From NCBI GenBank assembly GCA_030613165.1, contig JAUWMN010000091.1, forward strand, positions 1-6,902: 6,902 nucleotides of DNA. The letters run 5' to 3'. This document shows positions 1 through 6,301 of this stretch, one piece after another; the stretch's first letter is position 1; each line of letters starts with the position of its first letter. The DNA comes from Desulfobacterales bacterium. GTDB taxonomy: Bacteria; Desulfobacterota; Desulfobacteria; Desulfobacterales; C00003106. Position numbers and translations under genes: made by a program. Below the pieces are notes generated by a model, which saw only the letters and a list, made by a program, of their open reading frames with translations, made no database searches and was not told the origin of the DNA.

Positions 1-1526
1 CGGAACGACTTTCAGTAACAGAGAAAAGAGCAAAAAGTATAAAAGCAAAAGTTGATGATTTGCAACAAGAGCTTGAAATGCTCCCGGACAAAGGGCTAAA
101 ACTGGCACGGCGGGAGCGGGACGTAAAACTCAACGAAAAGGTGTATTCACTTCTTGAATCAAAACTCCAGGAAGCAAAGATAAAAGAAGCGGCTAAGATA
201 GAAGAAGTCGTTATTGTAAAACCGGCATTGGAGCCGAACTTTCCAATAAAAAGCTCCCAGGTTAAACTAAAAGCGTTTATGGGAGCGGTGATCGGATTTA
301 TTATAGGACTTGTTTTTGCTTTTGTTTACGAGACATTCGATACTTCTATAGGCGCCATAAAGGAAATTGAAGAATTTGTAGGCTTGAGCGTGCTCGGTGT
401 TATTCCGGCGATTGATATTAAGGAAGTCAAGGAAACATTGCAAAAGATACATAAAAAGGAAGATTTCTCAGATGTTTTTTTAAAGCGTAAGTCAAGACTA
501 ATAAGTCATTTCATGCCGAATTCAACAGCGTCTGAATGTTACAGGTCAATGAGGACCAATGTCCAGTTCGCGGGACTTGATAAGCAATTAAAAACTATTG
601 CGTTTACAAGCGCAGTTGCCAATGAGGGCAAGTCAACCACTATTGTTAATGCGGCAATAGCAATGGCACAGGCACAAAACAAAGTGCTATTAGTGGAAGC
701 AGATCTCAGGAAGCCTGTTATCTCCCGATGGTTTGGCGTTGAACCGTTGCCCGGGTTAACCGATGTTATTCTTGGATCATACGGATGGCATGATGCTGTA
801 CGGACTATAACAGACATTATGCTTGGCGACATGGATGTGGAGGAAGTTATGCTGACACCTGGTTTGGATAACTTGCACATCATTCCATGCGGTAACGTTC
901 CTCCTAATCCCGCCGAACTTCTCAACTCTAAAAACCTTGTTAATTTTTTAGATGAAGTAAAAAAAGAGTATGATGTAATCCTGGTCGATCTTCCACCCAT
1001 ACTTTCCGCCGCGGAGACCTCTATTGTCAGCGCCAACGTAGATGCCGTGGTTATGGTCTATAAGGCGGGTAAAACTGCCAGGGGGGCCTTGCGGCGCGCC
1101 AAAGACCAATTAGAACATGCGCATGCCAATGTTATGGGAATCGTCCTTAACGAACTAAGGGCGGAAGTCAGCTCGGATTACACCGATATCGATTATCATC
1201 GCTATTACGGATTGGAAACGGAAGAGAGCGCTAAGCGCCCTTTGTGGGTTTCTTTGCCGGCGTTTTTAAAAAAGGTATATCAGCGGGAAAAAGCCAAGAA
1301 AAGAAAAGGGACAGAGAGAGGCAAACGGCCGCTATGGCAAAAAGTAGCGATAGTTGCATGTGCATTTATAATGCTGGGTATTGGATTGTTTTGGCGTGAG
1401 ACTTCCAGAAGAAAGCCGGTGGAGCAGATCAAGTCAATTGTGCGCGAAAAAATAGTGAAGGAAGAGAGACAAGTGGTCAATCGGACGAAACGAAGTGAAG
1501 CTATATGGGAAAGAAGAACAAAGTAG
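1..1526 (+). CDS. wzc: Wzc-like polysaccharide co-polymerase / tyrosine autokinase (5' truncated)
   Basis: Inner-membrane regulator of polysaccharide chain length and export with a cytoplasmic BY-kinase domain. The frame is open to the left edge (first full codon at 3), so the N-terminus and first membrane helix are missing; the TTG at 60 is probably not the start. In order: a coiled-coil/GNVR-type region (about 3-250) ending in a proline-containing EPNFPIKSS motif; a membrane helix (273-329); a linker with DTSIGAIKEIEEFVGL and LGVIPAI; then the kinase, starting near SECYRSMRTN. Kinase motifs are the P-loop VANEGKST (615-638), Walker A' LLVEADLRKP, GNVPPNPAELLNS and Walker B ILVDLPP. A modest tyrosine cluster (four Tyr within 1179-1208) is the likely autophosphorylation tail. 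Odd features: Glu replaces the first Asp of Walker A', and after the Tyr cluster come a basic linker, another hydrophobic helix (1344-1394) and a charged tail. The family is certain; the consequence of the extension is unknown. Confidence 0.93.
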   Translation, partial: ERLSVTEKRAKSIKAKVDDLQQELEMLPDKGLKLARRERDVKLNEKVYSLLESKLQEAKIKEAAKIEEVVIVKPALEPNFPIKSSQVKLKAFMGAVIGFIIGLVFAFVYETFDTSIGAIKEIEEFVGLSVLGVIPAIDIKEVKETLQKIHKKEDFSDVFLKRKSRLISHFMPNSTASECYRSMRTNVQFAGLDKQLKTIAFTSAVANEGKSTTIVNAAIAMAQAQNKVLLVEADLRKPVISRWFGVEPLPGLTDVILGSYGWHDAVRTITDIMLGDMDVEEVMLTPGLDNLHIIPCGNVPPNPAELLNSKNLVNFLDEVKKEYDVILVDLPPILSAAETSIVSANVDAVVMVYKAGKTARGALRRAKDQLEHAHANVMGIVLNELRAEVSSDYTDIDYHRYYGLETEESAKRPLWVSLPAFLKKVYQREKAKKRKGTERGKRPLWQKVAIVACAFIMLGIGLFWRETSRRKPVEQIKSIVREKIVKEERQVVNRTKRSEAIWERRTK

Positions 1527-1744
1527 AATTTAAATTTTTGGTTCTTATGATGATAATCTGCTTCATCTTGAGCCTCTTGATCTTCCTTGTTTTTGATACC
1601 CCTTCTTCAACCACGAATCAGAATTCGAGAAATATACAAAATAAAATTACTTCACAGGAGATTGAAAGGTTGGAACGAGAAGGGATTTCAATTAACAACC
1701 TCGAAAAAATGCTAAAGGAATATGACAAGAAGAAAAGAAAATAG
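1505..1744 (+). CDS. small single-pass membrane protein, function unknown
   Basis: A 79-residue protein that I do not recognise. A basic N-terminus (MGKKNK) precedes one strongly hydrophobic segment (about residues 11-30, FLVLMMIICFILSLLIFLVF). A polar linker rich in Ser, Thr and Asn follows, then a charged, helix-prone C-terminus (SQEIERLEREGISINNLEKM, ending KKKRK). By the positive-inside rule the tail should face the periplasm. It reads as an uncleaved signal anchor, with no lipobox or clear signal-peptidase site. The start is constrained by an in-frame TGA at 1496-1498, so ATG 1505 is the first start available. No strong Shine-Dalgarno precedes it, only a weak GTGAAG at 1495-1500. It overlaps the kinase gene by 22 bases and the next frame by 23 bases, which suggests coupled translation. 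It is visibly more AT-rich than its neighbours. It could be an accessory factor for the kinase or polymerase; that is inference from position only. The double overlap leaves some doubt that it is translated. Confidence 0.68.
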   Translation: MGKKNKVEFKFLVLMMIICFILSLLIFLVFDTPSSTTNQNSRNIQNKITSQEIERLEREGISINNLEKMLKEYDKKKRK

Positions 1745-3194
1745 TTTTTACCACAAGTTCTGGTTACAGGGGCAGGAATTGATGAAATTAGATTCGGGCG
1801 GCATAGATCCCAAGCTCCTGTATCTATTGATAGCAATTATTGTGACCACCGCTTTTGTTTCCGGCATAATGGCAGAAACGTCCGCCACTATCGCATTTGC
1901 AGTGGTAATGGCCGTGCTTGTATGTATGGTAAGCTTTGCCAACACAGACGTTGCATTATATATTCTTGTATTTTCAATGTTACTGTCTCCTGAATTCGGC
2001 CAAAGAACTACGGGTGGCTCGGGCATGACCTTGAGGGTGGATGACTTTCTTCTCGTACTCATAGGTTTTTCGTGGCTTGCCCGGTCAGCGTTGCACAAGG
2101 AATTAGGACTCTTTTTAAAAACACCACTGAACAAACCGATATTTTTCTATCTGGCGGCGTGTGTCTTATCAACTGCTATTGGCATGCTCGTCGGGAACGT
2201 CCGGGTACAAAGCGGCTTCTTCTTTGTGCTGAAATATTTTGAATATTATATTGTTTATTTCATGGTAGTCAATCATATCCATTCCAAGAAGCAGGTGAAA
2301 TATTTGATTATAGCCTTACTTCTTACCTGTGTCATTGTGGATATCGTAGGGTTGGCCCAGATACCTTCAGGGAAAAGGTTGTCAGCTCCCTTTGAGGGGG
2401 AAATAGGGGAACCAAATACCTTTGGTGGGTATTTGGTTCTTATGTTGGCAATCTCTATCGCTCTATTCGTAAGTATTGATTCGAAGAAAGTCAAAATTGT
2501 TCTATTGATGGTTACGGGTCTAAGCATTGCGCCCCTTTTGTTGTCTCTATCACGAGCTTCATATCTTGCGTTTGTACCTACCTATTTTACCTTGATTGTG
2601 TTGTCTAAGAAAAAAGGGGGCTTAATAGCTGTCTTGGTGTTTGCATGCCTGGCATCTCCCTTGCTGATGCCCGAAAAGGTAATCAATCGTGTTGCGTATA
2701 CTTTTTCCCAAAGAACTCAACAGGGCCAAGAAAAAATCGGCACTGTGAGGTTGGACACCTCGACATCTATTAGATTAAGGAGTTGGGCAAGAGGGTTTGA
2801 GGCAAGCATGAAAAGGCCCATATTTGGTTATGGGGTAACTGGATGGCATTTCATAGATAATCAGTTTACTAAAGTGCTTGTAGAAACAGGATTTTTGGGG
2901 CTGGCAGCTTTCTTTTTTCTACTATATTCTATTTTTAAGGAGGGGGGGAAAGTATACAAGGCGACCGATGACAAGCTATACAAGGGCATAACCATGGGGT
3001 TTTTGGCCGGATTGGTCGGGATGATCGTACATTCACTTGGTGCTAATACCTTTATTATCGTACGGATAATGGAACCGTTTTGGCTTTTGGCCGGAATCGT
3101 AATGGTGATCCCAACAATTGAAGCGAAGGAAAAGGTGCAAGGCAATAAGTTGATCAATGGTACACTTTTTAACGGAGCGGAGATTCGTCCATGA
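1722..3194 (+). CDS. O-antigen ligase / polysaccharide polymerase family membrane protein (Wzy/WaaL-like)
   Basis: Polytopic inner-membrane enzyme (490 residues from this start) that probably polymerises flipped repeat units on the periplasmic side; ligation to a lipid acceptor is the alternative. Many hydrophobic segments span residues about 32-300 and 390-465, as in the Wzy_C/O-antigen ligase family. Family marks are LLSLSRASYLAF (about 273-284), the large loop between helices (about 320-385) containing STSIRLRSWARGFEASMKRP, FGYGVTGWHFIDNQ, and the signature LVETGFLGL (386-394). These correspond to the family pattern R-W-x-A-P-x-x-G-x-G then DNxx...L-x-E-x-G-x-x-G. In-frame TAA at 1713-1715 limits the start to 1722 or later. 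ATG 1722 has AAGGA only 2 bases upstream, whereas ATG 1782 (residue 21, MKLDSGG) has better-placed SD-like sequence, so the true N-terminus may be 20 residues shorter. The gene ends in an ATGA overlap with the methyltransferase. Polymerase is favoured over ligase because flippase and kinase genes flank it, but sequence alone does not decide. Confidence 0.88.
   Translation: MTRRKENSFYHKFWLQGQELMKLDSGGIDPKLLYLLIAIIVTTAFVSGIMAETSATIAFAVVMAVLVCMVSFANTDVALYILVFSMLLSPEFGQRTTGGSGMTLRVDDFLLVLIGFSWLARSALHKELGLFLKTPLNKPIFFYLAACVLSTAIGMLVGNVRVQSGFFFVLKYFEYYIVYFMVVNHIHSKKQVKYLIIALLLTCVIVDIVGLAQIPSGKRLSAPFEGEIGEPNTFGGYLVLMLAISIALFVSIDSKKVKIVLLMVTGLSIAPLLLSLSRASYLAFVPTYFTLIVLSKKKGGLIAVLVFACLASPLLMPEKVINRVAYTFSQRTQQGQEKIGTVRLDTSTSIRLRSWARGFEASMKRPIFGYGVTGWHFIDNQFTKVLVETGFLGLAAFFFLLYSIFKEGGKVYKATDDKLYKGITMGFLAGLVGMIVHSLGANTFIIVRIMEPFWLLAGIVMVIPTIEAKEKVQGNKLINGTLFNGAEIRP
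1768..1777 (+). promoter_or_regulatory. ribosome binding site for alternative start at 1782
   Basis: AGGGG (1768-1772) and AGGA (1774-1777) lie 9 and 4 bases before ATG 1782. The upstream ATG at 1722 has AAGGA with a spacer of only 2 bases. The spacing favours 1782 as the polymerase start, which would remove the hydrophilic residues 1-20 and put the first membrane helix near the N-terminus. It would also leave a 37-base gap after the small membrane protein instead of an overlap. Confidence 0.45.
2409..2439 (+). repeat. perfect 12-bp inverted repeat with 7-base loop inside the polymerase gene
   Basis: GAACCAAATACC (2409-2420) is the exact reverse complement of GGTATTTGGTTC (2428-2439), with TTTGGTG as the loop. 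The left arm plus loop can also form a competing hairpin, ACCAAA (2411-2416) with TTTGGT (2421-2426). The element encodes EPNTFGGYLV of the polymerase in frame. No T-run follows, so it does not look like an intrinsic terminator. The pairing is read directly from the sequence; any function is unknown. Confidence 0.7.
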
Positions 3195-3958
3195 AAGATG
3201 TAACAATAAAGAGAAAAGAAACATACGAAAGAATGGCCGTGGATTTTAAACAGGATCGCCAACTGACCGGGTATCACCATTTTAGAAGACTGGAAATAAT
3301 ACTCTCCCTTCTAAATAAATTGGGGGAGAATCTTCTTATATTGGATGCGGGGTGTGGAGATGGATTGCAGATGGAGCTGTATAGCCAATCACATAGGGTG
3401 GTCGGAATGGATATCGCTTTTACGCGGCTCAAAAGGGCAAAAGAGAGGGTAAAAAAAAATGCTGTTTTTCAGGGCGACTTGTTCAAACTCCCTCTCAAGG
3501 AGGGCCGCTGTGACTTAGTAATTCTCGGAGAAGTGCTCGAGCACCTGGAGGAACCAGAGGTGGTCCTACGAGAAATATATCGGATCTTAAAGCCATCCGG
3601 CCATATCATATTGGATACCCCGTCACAATCGAATATAGTCGACATCATACTCAAATTGTTCGGAATTAAGCCACAATGGGGATATAAAGTGGATACTACC
3701 CACCTATGGTTTTTCACCATGAATCAGGTGGTAGCACTTCTTAAAAATGCCGGATATACAATCGCAAAAATAAAAGGGGGGTCTTTTATCCGCTATGATT
3801 TGCCGATAATCCATCATTGCACATGGGTCAAAAAGAGACGGTGGGTATACAGGCTTTTTGATTGTACCGTTGGGAAGTTACCCCTTTTGAAACGACTTGG
3901 GGCTATTCAGGTTTTCATGGCGAAAAAGGTTTCAACTGGTAGGTGCACTGTTGGCTGA
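3191..3958 (+). CDS. class I SAM-dependent methyltransferase (Methyltransf_11-like)
   Basis: Soluble cytoplasmic methyltransferase of 255 residues with a Rossmann-like fold. Motif I LILDAGCGDG (about 49-58) binds S-adenosylmethionine. VVGMDIA (70-76) ends in the acidic residue expected at the end of strand beta-2. GDLFKLPL (95-102) and CDLVILGEVLEHLEEP (107-122) match motifs II-III, and LKPSGHIILDTPS (133-145) is the usual post-core segment. HLWFFTMNQVVALLKNAGY (171-189) matches the C-terminal part common in UbiE/COQ5-like enzymes found in polysaccharide loci. The start ATG overlaps the polymerase stop (ATGA at 3191-3194) and has GGAG at 3179-3182, 8 bases upstream. The locus suggests it methylates a sugar, an intermediate or a chain end, but the acceptor cannot be read from the sequence. 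A run of nine A lies within the gene. The tail after LLKRLGAIQVFMAKKV is short and seems complete. Confidence 0.9.
   Translation: MKDVTIKRKETYERMAVDFKQDRQLTGYHHFRRLEIILSLLNKLGENLLILDAGCGDGLQMELYSQSHRVVGMDIAFTRLKRAKERVKKNAVFQGDLFKLPLKEGRCDLVILGEVLEHLEEPEVVLREIYRILKPSGHIILDTPSQSNIVDIILKLFGIKPQWGYKVDTTHLWFFTMNQVVALLKNAGYTIAKIKGGSFIRYDLPIIHHCTWVKKRRWVYRLFDCTVGKLPLLKRLGAIQVFMAKKVSTGRCTVG
3451..3459 (+). repeat. A9 homopolymer within the methyltransferase gene
   Basis: Nine consecutive A encode the Val-Lys-Lys-Asn stretch (residues 87-90), just before the GDLF motif. Tracts of this length can cause replication or transcript slippage. A one-base change would destroy everything after motif I. The frame is intact as given, and the protein continues with conserved motifs on both sides. 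Confidence 0.6.
3941..3945 (+). promoter_or_regulatory. possible ribosome binding site for an alternative TTG start of the flippase
   Basis: AGGTG at 3941-3945 lies 5 bases before an in-frame TTG at 3951 but 14 bases before ATG 3960. A TTG start would add three residues to the flippase and overlap the methyltransferase stop by 8 bases. The ATG would instead depend on re-initiation across a 1-base gap. The two candidates barely differ in protein sequence. Confidence 0.35.
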
Positions 3959-3959
3959 A

Positions 3960-5432
3960 ATGAACGACAATGACGGGCTTTATCGTAAGGCACGTCTTGG
4001 AGGGCTACTGCTAAGTGCTTCAAACGTTCTTAAGGTCCTCCTTACACTGATTCGTACCATTGTTGTGGCCAGATTCCTCGCCCCTGATGAACTGGGACTC
4101 ATGGGGATTCTTCTTTTCAGCCTGGCAGTTTTTGAAAGCTTATCTCAGACCGGTTTTGCCGCCGCTCTGATACAGCAAAAAAAAGGAGTGGAGTCTTATC
4201 TGGATACAGCATGGATTGTTTCGCTGGCGCGGGGAATCATACTGTACGGTTTGGTCTTCCTTGCCGCCCCTTTAGTGGCCTCTTTTTTCAATGCTCCTCG
4301 TGCTATCCTTTTGTTGAAAATCGTGGGGATCGTTTTTCTATTCGAGGGTTTTAAAAACATAGGGGTTGTTATCTTTCGAAAAGAGCTTGAGTTTAAAAAG
4401 GAATTTTTGTTCCAACAGATAGAGGTCTTCACAGACATCTTTTTAACGATTGGGCTGGCTGTTATTCTGCAAAATGTATGGGCGCTGGCATTCGGATATC
4501 TCGGCGGCAAGGGAATAAAATGCTTGGCGTCGTATTTTATTCATCCATATCGACCACGTATTGCTTTTGATGGAAAAAAGGCGAAAGAACTGTTCCGCTT
4601 TGGAAAACATCTACTGGGTTCAAGTATTATCGTTTTACTTATAACTCAGGGTGATGATGCAGTGGTGGGCAAGCTTCTTGGGGTTACTGCTCTTGGCTTT
4701 TATGTTATGGCCTATAAGCTTTCGAACATGCCGGCAACAAGTATCACTCATGTTTTTTCACAGGTTGCTTTTCCGATCTATTCAAAACTTCAAGACGATC
4801 CGCAAGGTCTGCGCAAGGCCTATCTTAAGGCCTTAAAATACATAGCCTTTGTCTCGATTCCAGCCAGTGGCGGTCTCCTTGTTCTTGCTCCGGAAGTGGT
4901 AAAGTTTTTTTTAGGGGAGCGATGGATGGAGATGGTTCCTGCCATGAGAATCCTTTGTATCTTTGGAATAATCAGAGCACTTGGCGGAACTACCGGTCCG
5001 CTATTTCAGGGAGTGGGTAGACCGGATATTATTACCAAACTGAATTTGGGTAAATTATTAATCATCGCTGTTTTGATCGTTCCTTTGACCCGACAATATG
5101 GCATTGTAGGCGCATCGATGGCGGTTACGATTCCTATGATTATGGATCAGGCTGTTTCATGGCATATCTGCGCGCGGATCATTAAGGGAAAAGTACGGCA
5201 AATCCTTTCCGTTGTTGCTCCTTCTTTTGCAGGCACACTCTTGATGATGAGTTTTCTCGGATTACTCAAGCAGACTAAGATATTCCCGGGGGATAAGATA
5301 GCCGCACTGTGCTTGATTGCTGCCGGACTTCTTTTCTATCTTCTGTTCTTTTGCTTGTTCTGTAAACGAGACATAATCGAAATCAGAACAATCTTGTTCC
5401 CGAATTTAAAGGGCAAAGAGGCCGCGCTATGA
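3960..5432 (+). CDS. wzx: Wzx-type lipid-linked oligosaccharide flippase (MOP superfamily)
   Basis: Polytopic inner-membrane transporter (490 residues from ATG 3960) expected to flip undecaprenyl-pyrophosphate-linked repeat units to the periplasmic face. Hydrophobic segments along the whole length fit the 12-14 helices of the family. Strong family features are VLLTLIRTIVVARFLAPDEL near the N-terminus, FSLAVFESLSQTGFAAALIQ (53-72), HPYRPRIAFD followed by ELFRFGKHLLGSS (195-222), QGDDAVVGKLLGVTALGFYV (230-249), FSQVAFPIYSKLQDD (266-280), FFLGERWMEMVPAMRIL (316-332) and PLFQGVGRPD (347-356). These look most like the WzxC/polysaccharide synthase (Polysacc_synt_3) branch. The frame extends upstream to a TTG at 3897, but that would overlap the methyltransferase by about 60 bases; ATG 3960 or TTG 3951 is more likely. 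The stop overlaps the next gene as ATGA. Length is normal and no truncation is visible. Substrate specificity cannot be deduced. Confidence 0.93.
   Translation: MNDNDGLYRKARLGGLLLSASNVLKVLLTLIRTIVVARFLAPDELGLMGILLFSLAVFESLSQTGFAAALIQQKKGVESYLDTAWIVSLARGIILYGLVFLAAPLVASFFNAPRAILLLKIVGIVFLFEGFKNIGVVIFRKELEFKKEFLFQQIEVFTDIFLTIGLAVILQNVWALAFGYLGGKGIKCLASYFIHPYRPRIAFDGKKAKELFRFGKHLLGSSIIVLLITQGDDAVVGKLLGVTALGFYVMAYKLSNMPATSITHVFSQVAFPIYSKLQDDPQGLRKAYLKALKYIAFVSIPASGGLLVLAPEVVKFFLGERWMEMVPAMRILCIFGIIRALGGTTGPLFQGVGRPDIITKLNLGKLLIIAVLIVPLTRQYGIVGASMAVTIPMIMDQAVSWHICARIIKGKVRQILSVVAPSFAGTLLMMSFLGLLKQTKIFPGDKIAALCLIAAGLLFYLLFFCLFCKRDIIEIRTILFPNLKGKEAAL
4825..4836 (+). repeat. 12-bp perfect palindrome TTAAGGCCTTAA
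   Basis: The palindrome lies within the flippase gene and encodes part of YLKALKY. An AAGGCC copy at 4815-4820 repeats the half at 4827-4832, giving a short KAYLKALK-type direct repeat. It is read directly from the sequence. It may be chance, since the codons fit the protein well. Confidence 0.5.
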
Positions 5433-6301
5433 ATCCCAAAGATTTTAAGGAATATATTGCCTTTGAAAATGAAGGGAGAAGAACCGAATTTATCCCTGCG
5501 GCCACGGTGGTTATTGTGACATACAACACGGGAGAGGCGATCCTGGAACTGATAGATTCTCTCAAGAGTCAGACCTTTTCTGAATTTGAGATTGTTGTTG
5601 TGGACAATGGCGGAAATGAACAAAAGGTGAACCAGATCATGGCGGGGCCGGTTCTATACATCGAAAGCAGGAAGAATTCCGTTTCATTAGGGCGCAATAT
5701 AGGGACGGCATATGCTCGCGGAGAGGTTGTTGTTTTTTTGGATGACGATTGCTTGGCTCATAGAGATCTGGTGGAGGCCCACATCCGGTGTTATCGCGAT
5801 CCTTTGGTTCTGGGAGCCAGGGGAATGGCATTGCCAAAGAGCAATCCTCTGTTTCACCATTTCCAGTCTCATTATGATCTCGGTCCTGCCATCAAACCAA
5901 CCGTAATAGAGTTAGAAGGGAACTCCTCCTACAGGAAAAGTGTATTAAGCGATGTCGGTGGGTTCAATCCTGAATTGTTCGGAGCTGAAGGGTTGGAACT
6001 TTCCTACAGGATTGTCCGTAAATATAAGCGTCCGGAAGCTATTATTTATACCCCGGAGGCGATTATTTATCACGATTATTCCAAGGGACTCCTTGACTAT
6101 CTCGAAAAGTGCTATCGACATCCCAAGATGAGACATAAGCTGATGCAACAATATCCTCATATTATGAACTTTGCCAAAGAATATGATCTATGTTCCGAGT
6201 CAAATCACAAGGTTTCATCTTTTTATGAAAAATGCGCGGTTAAAGTAGTCGGGCTTTTAGGGACAGCCGCTGAAAAACTTGCGAAGTATGAGTGTCGATG
6301 A
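5429..6301 (+). CDS. family 2 glycosyltransferase (GT-A fold)
   Basis: Cytoplasmic or membrane-associated enzyme (290 residues) that transfers a sugar from a nucleotide-sugar donor to the growing lipid-linked unit. GT2 features in order: VVIVTYNTGE (27-36) as the first strand and nucleotide-binding loop, EIVVVDNGG (54-62), NSVSLGRNIGTAYARGEVVV (83-102), the metal-binding DDD in FLDDDCLAHRDL (103-114), a GGF motif (177-179), and GAEGLELSYRI (185-195) at the position of the usual ED-x-x-L-x-x-R catalytic-base motif. Here Gly follows the Glu, in place of Asp. The expected strand and histidine follow in YTPEAIIYHDY. The C-terminus is a short helical tail without clear membrane helices. ATG overlaps the flippase stop, with AGAGG at 5417-5421 about 7 bases upstream. 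It is similar to rhamnosyl- or other sugar transferases of capsule loci, but donor and linkage cannot be told from sequence. Confidence 0.92.
   Translation: MNPKDFKEYIAFENEGRRTEFIPAATVVIVTYNTGEAILELIDSLKSQTFSEFEIVVVDNGGNEQKVNQIMAGPVLYIESRKNSVSLGRNIGTAYARGEVVVFLDDDCLAHRDLVEAHIRCYRDPLVLGARGMALPKSNPLFHHFQSHYDLGPAIKPTVIELEGNSSYRKSVLSDVGGFNPELFGAEGLELSYRIVRKYKRPEAIIYTPEAIIYHDYSKGLLDYLEKCYRHPKMRHKLMQQYPHIMNFAKEYDLCSESNHKVSSFYEKCAVKVVGLLGTAAEKLAKYECR
6032..6073 (+). repeat. tandem 21-base near-repeat in the GT2 gene (PEAIIY-T / PEAIIY-H)
   Basis: Two adjacent 21-base units (6032-6052 and 6053-6073) encode PEAIIYT and PEAIIYH. The first 18 bases of each differ at only two third-codon positions. The second unit carries the conserved P-E-A-x-x-x-H element of GT2 enzymes, so the first looks like a local duplication that kept the frame. 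Confidence 0.55.

Noticed and set aside
539..1036. Long open frame on the - strand (165 codons) opposite the kinase domain
   Set aside because: It lies fully opposite strongly conserved kinase motifs, its translation is rich in Ser/Thr without any recognisable domain, and no operon context supports it. It is a shadow frame.
1093..1126. GGCGCGCC and CATGCGCATG palindromes in the kinase gene
   Set aside because: They are short and fit normal codons for the conserved RRAKDQLEHAHANV stretch. There is no spacing or repeat pattern to suggest an operator.
2409..2439. Hairpin considered as an intrinsic terminator
   Set aside because: No T-run follows the stem, the stem is AT-containing, and the reading frame continues through it with conserved polymerase motifs downstream.
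2861..3280. 139-codon open frame on the - strand across the polymerase/methyltransferase junction
   Set aside because: It is opposite two well-supported genes, and its hydrophobic content mirrors the membrane helices of the polymerase. No family features are seen.
3897..3959. Upstream extension of the flippase frame to TTG 3897
   Set aside because: It would overlap the methyltransferase by about 60 bases, and the added residues (MGLFRFSWRKRF...) do not resemble a flippase N-terminus. ATG 3960 or TTG 3951 suffices.
4651..4836. 61-codon + strand frame inside the flippase gene
   Set aside because: It is out of frame with a strongly conserved flippase region (QGDDAVVGKLLGV to KLQDD). Its length is expected by chance.
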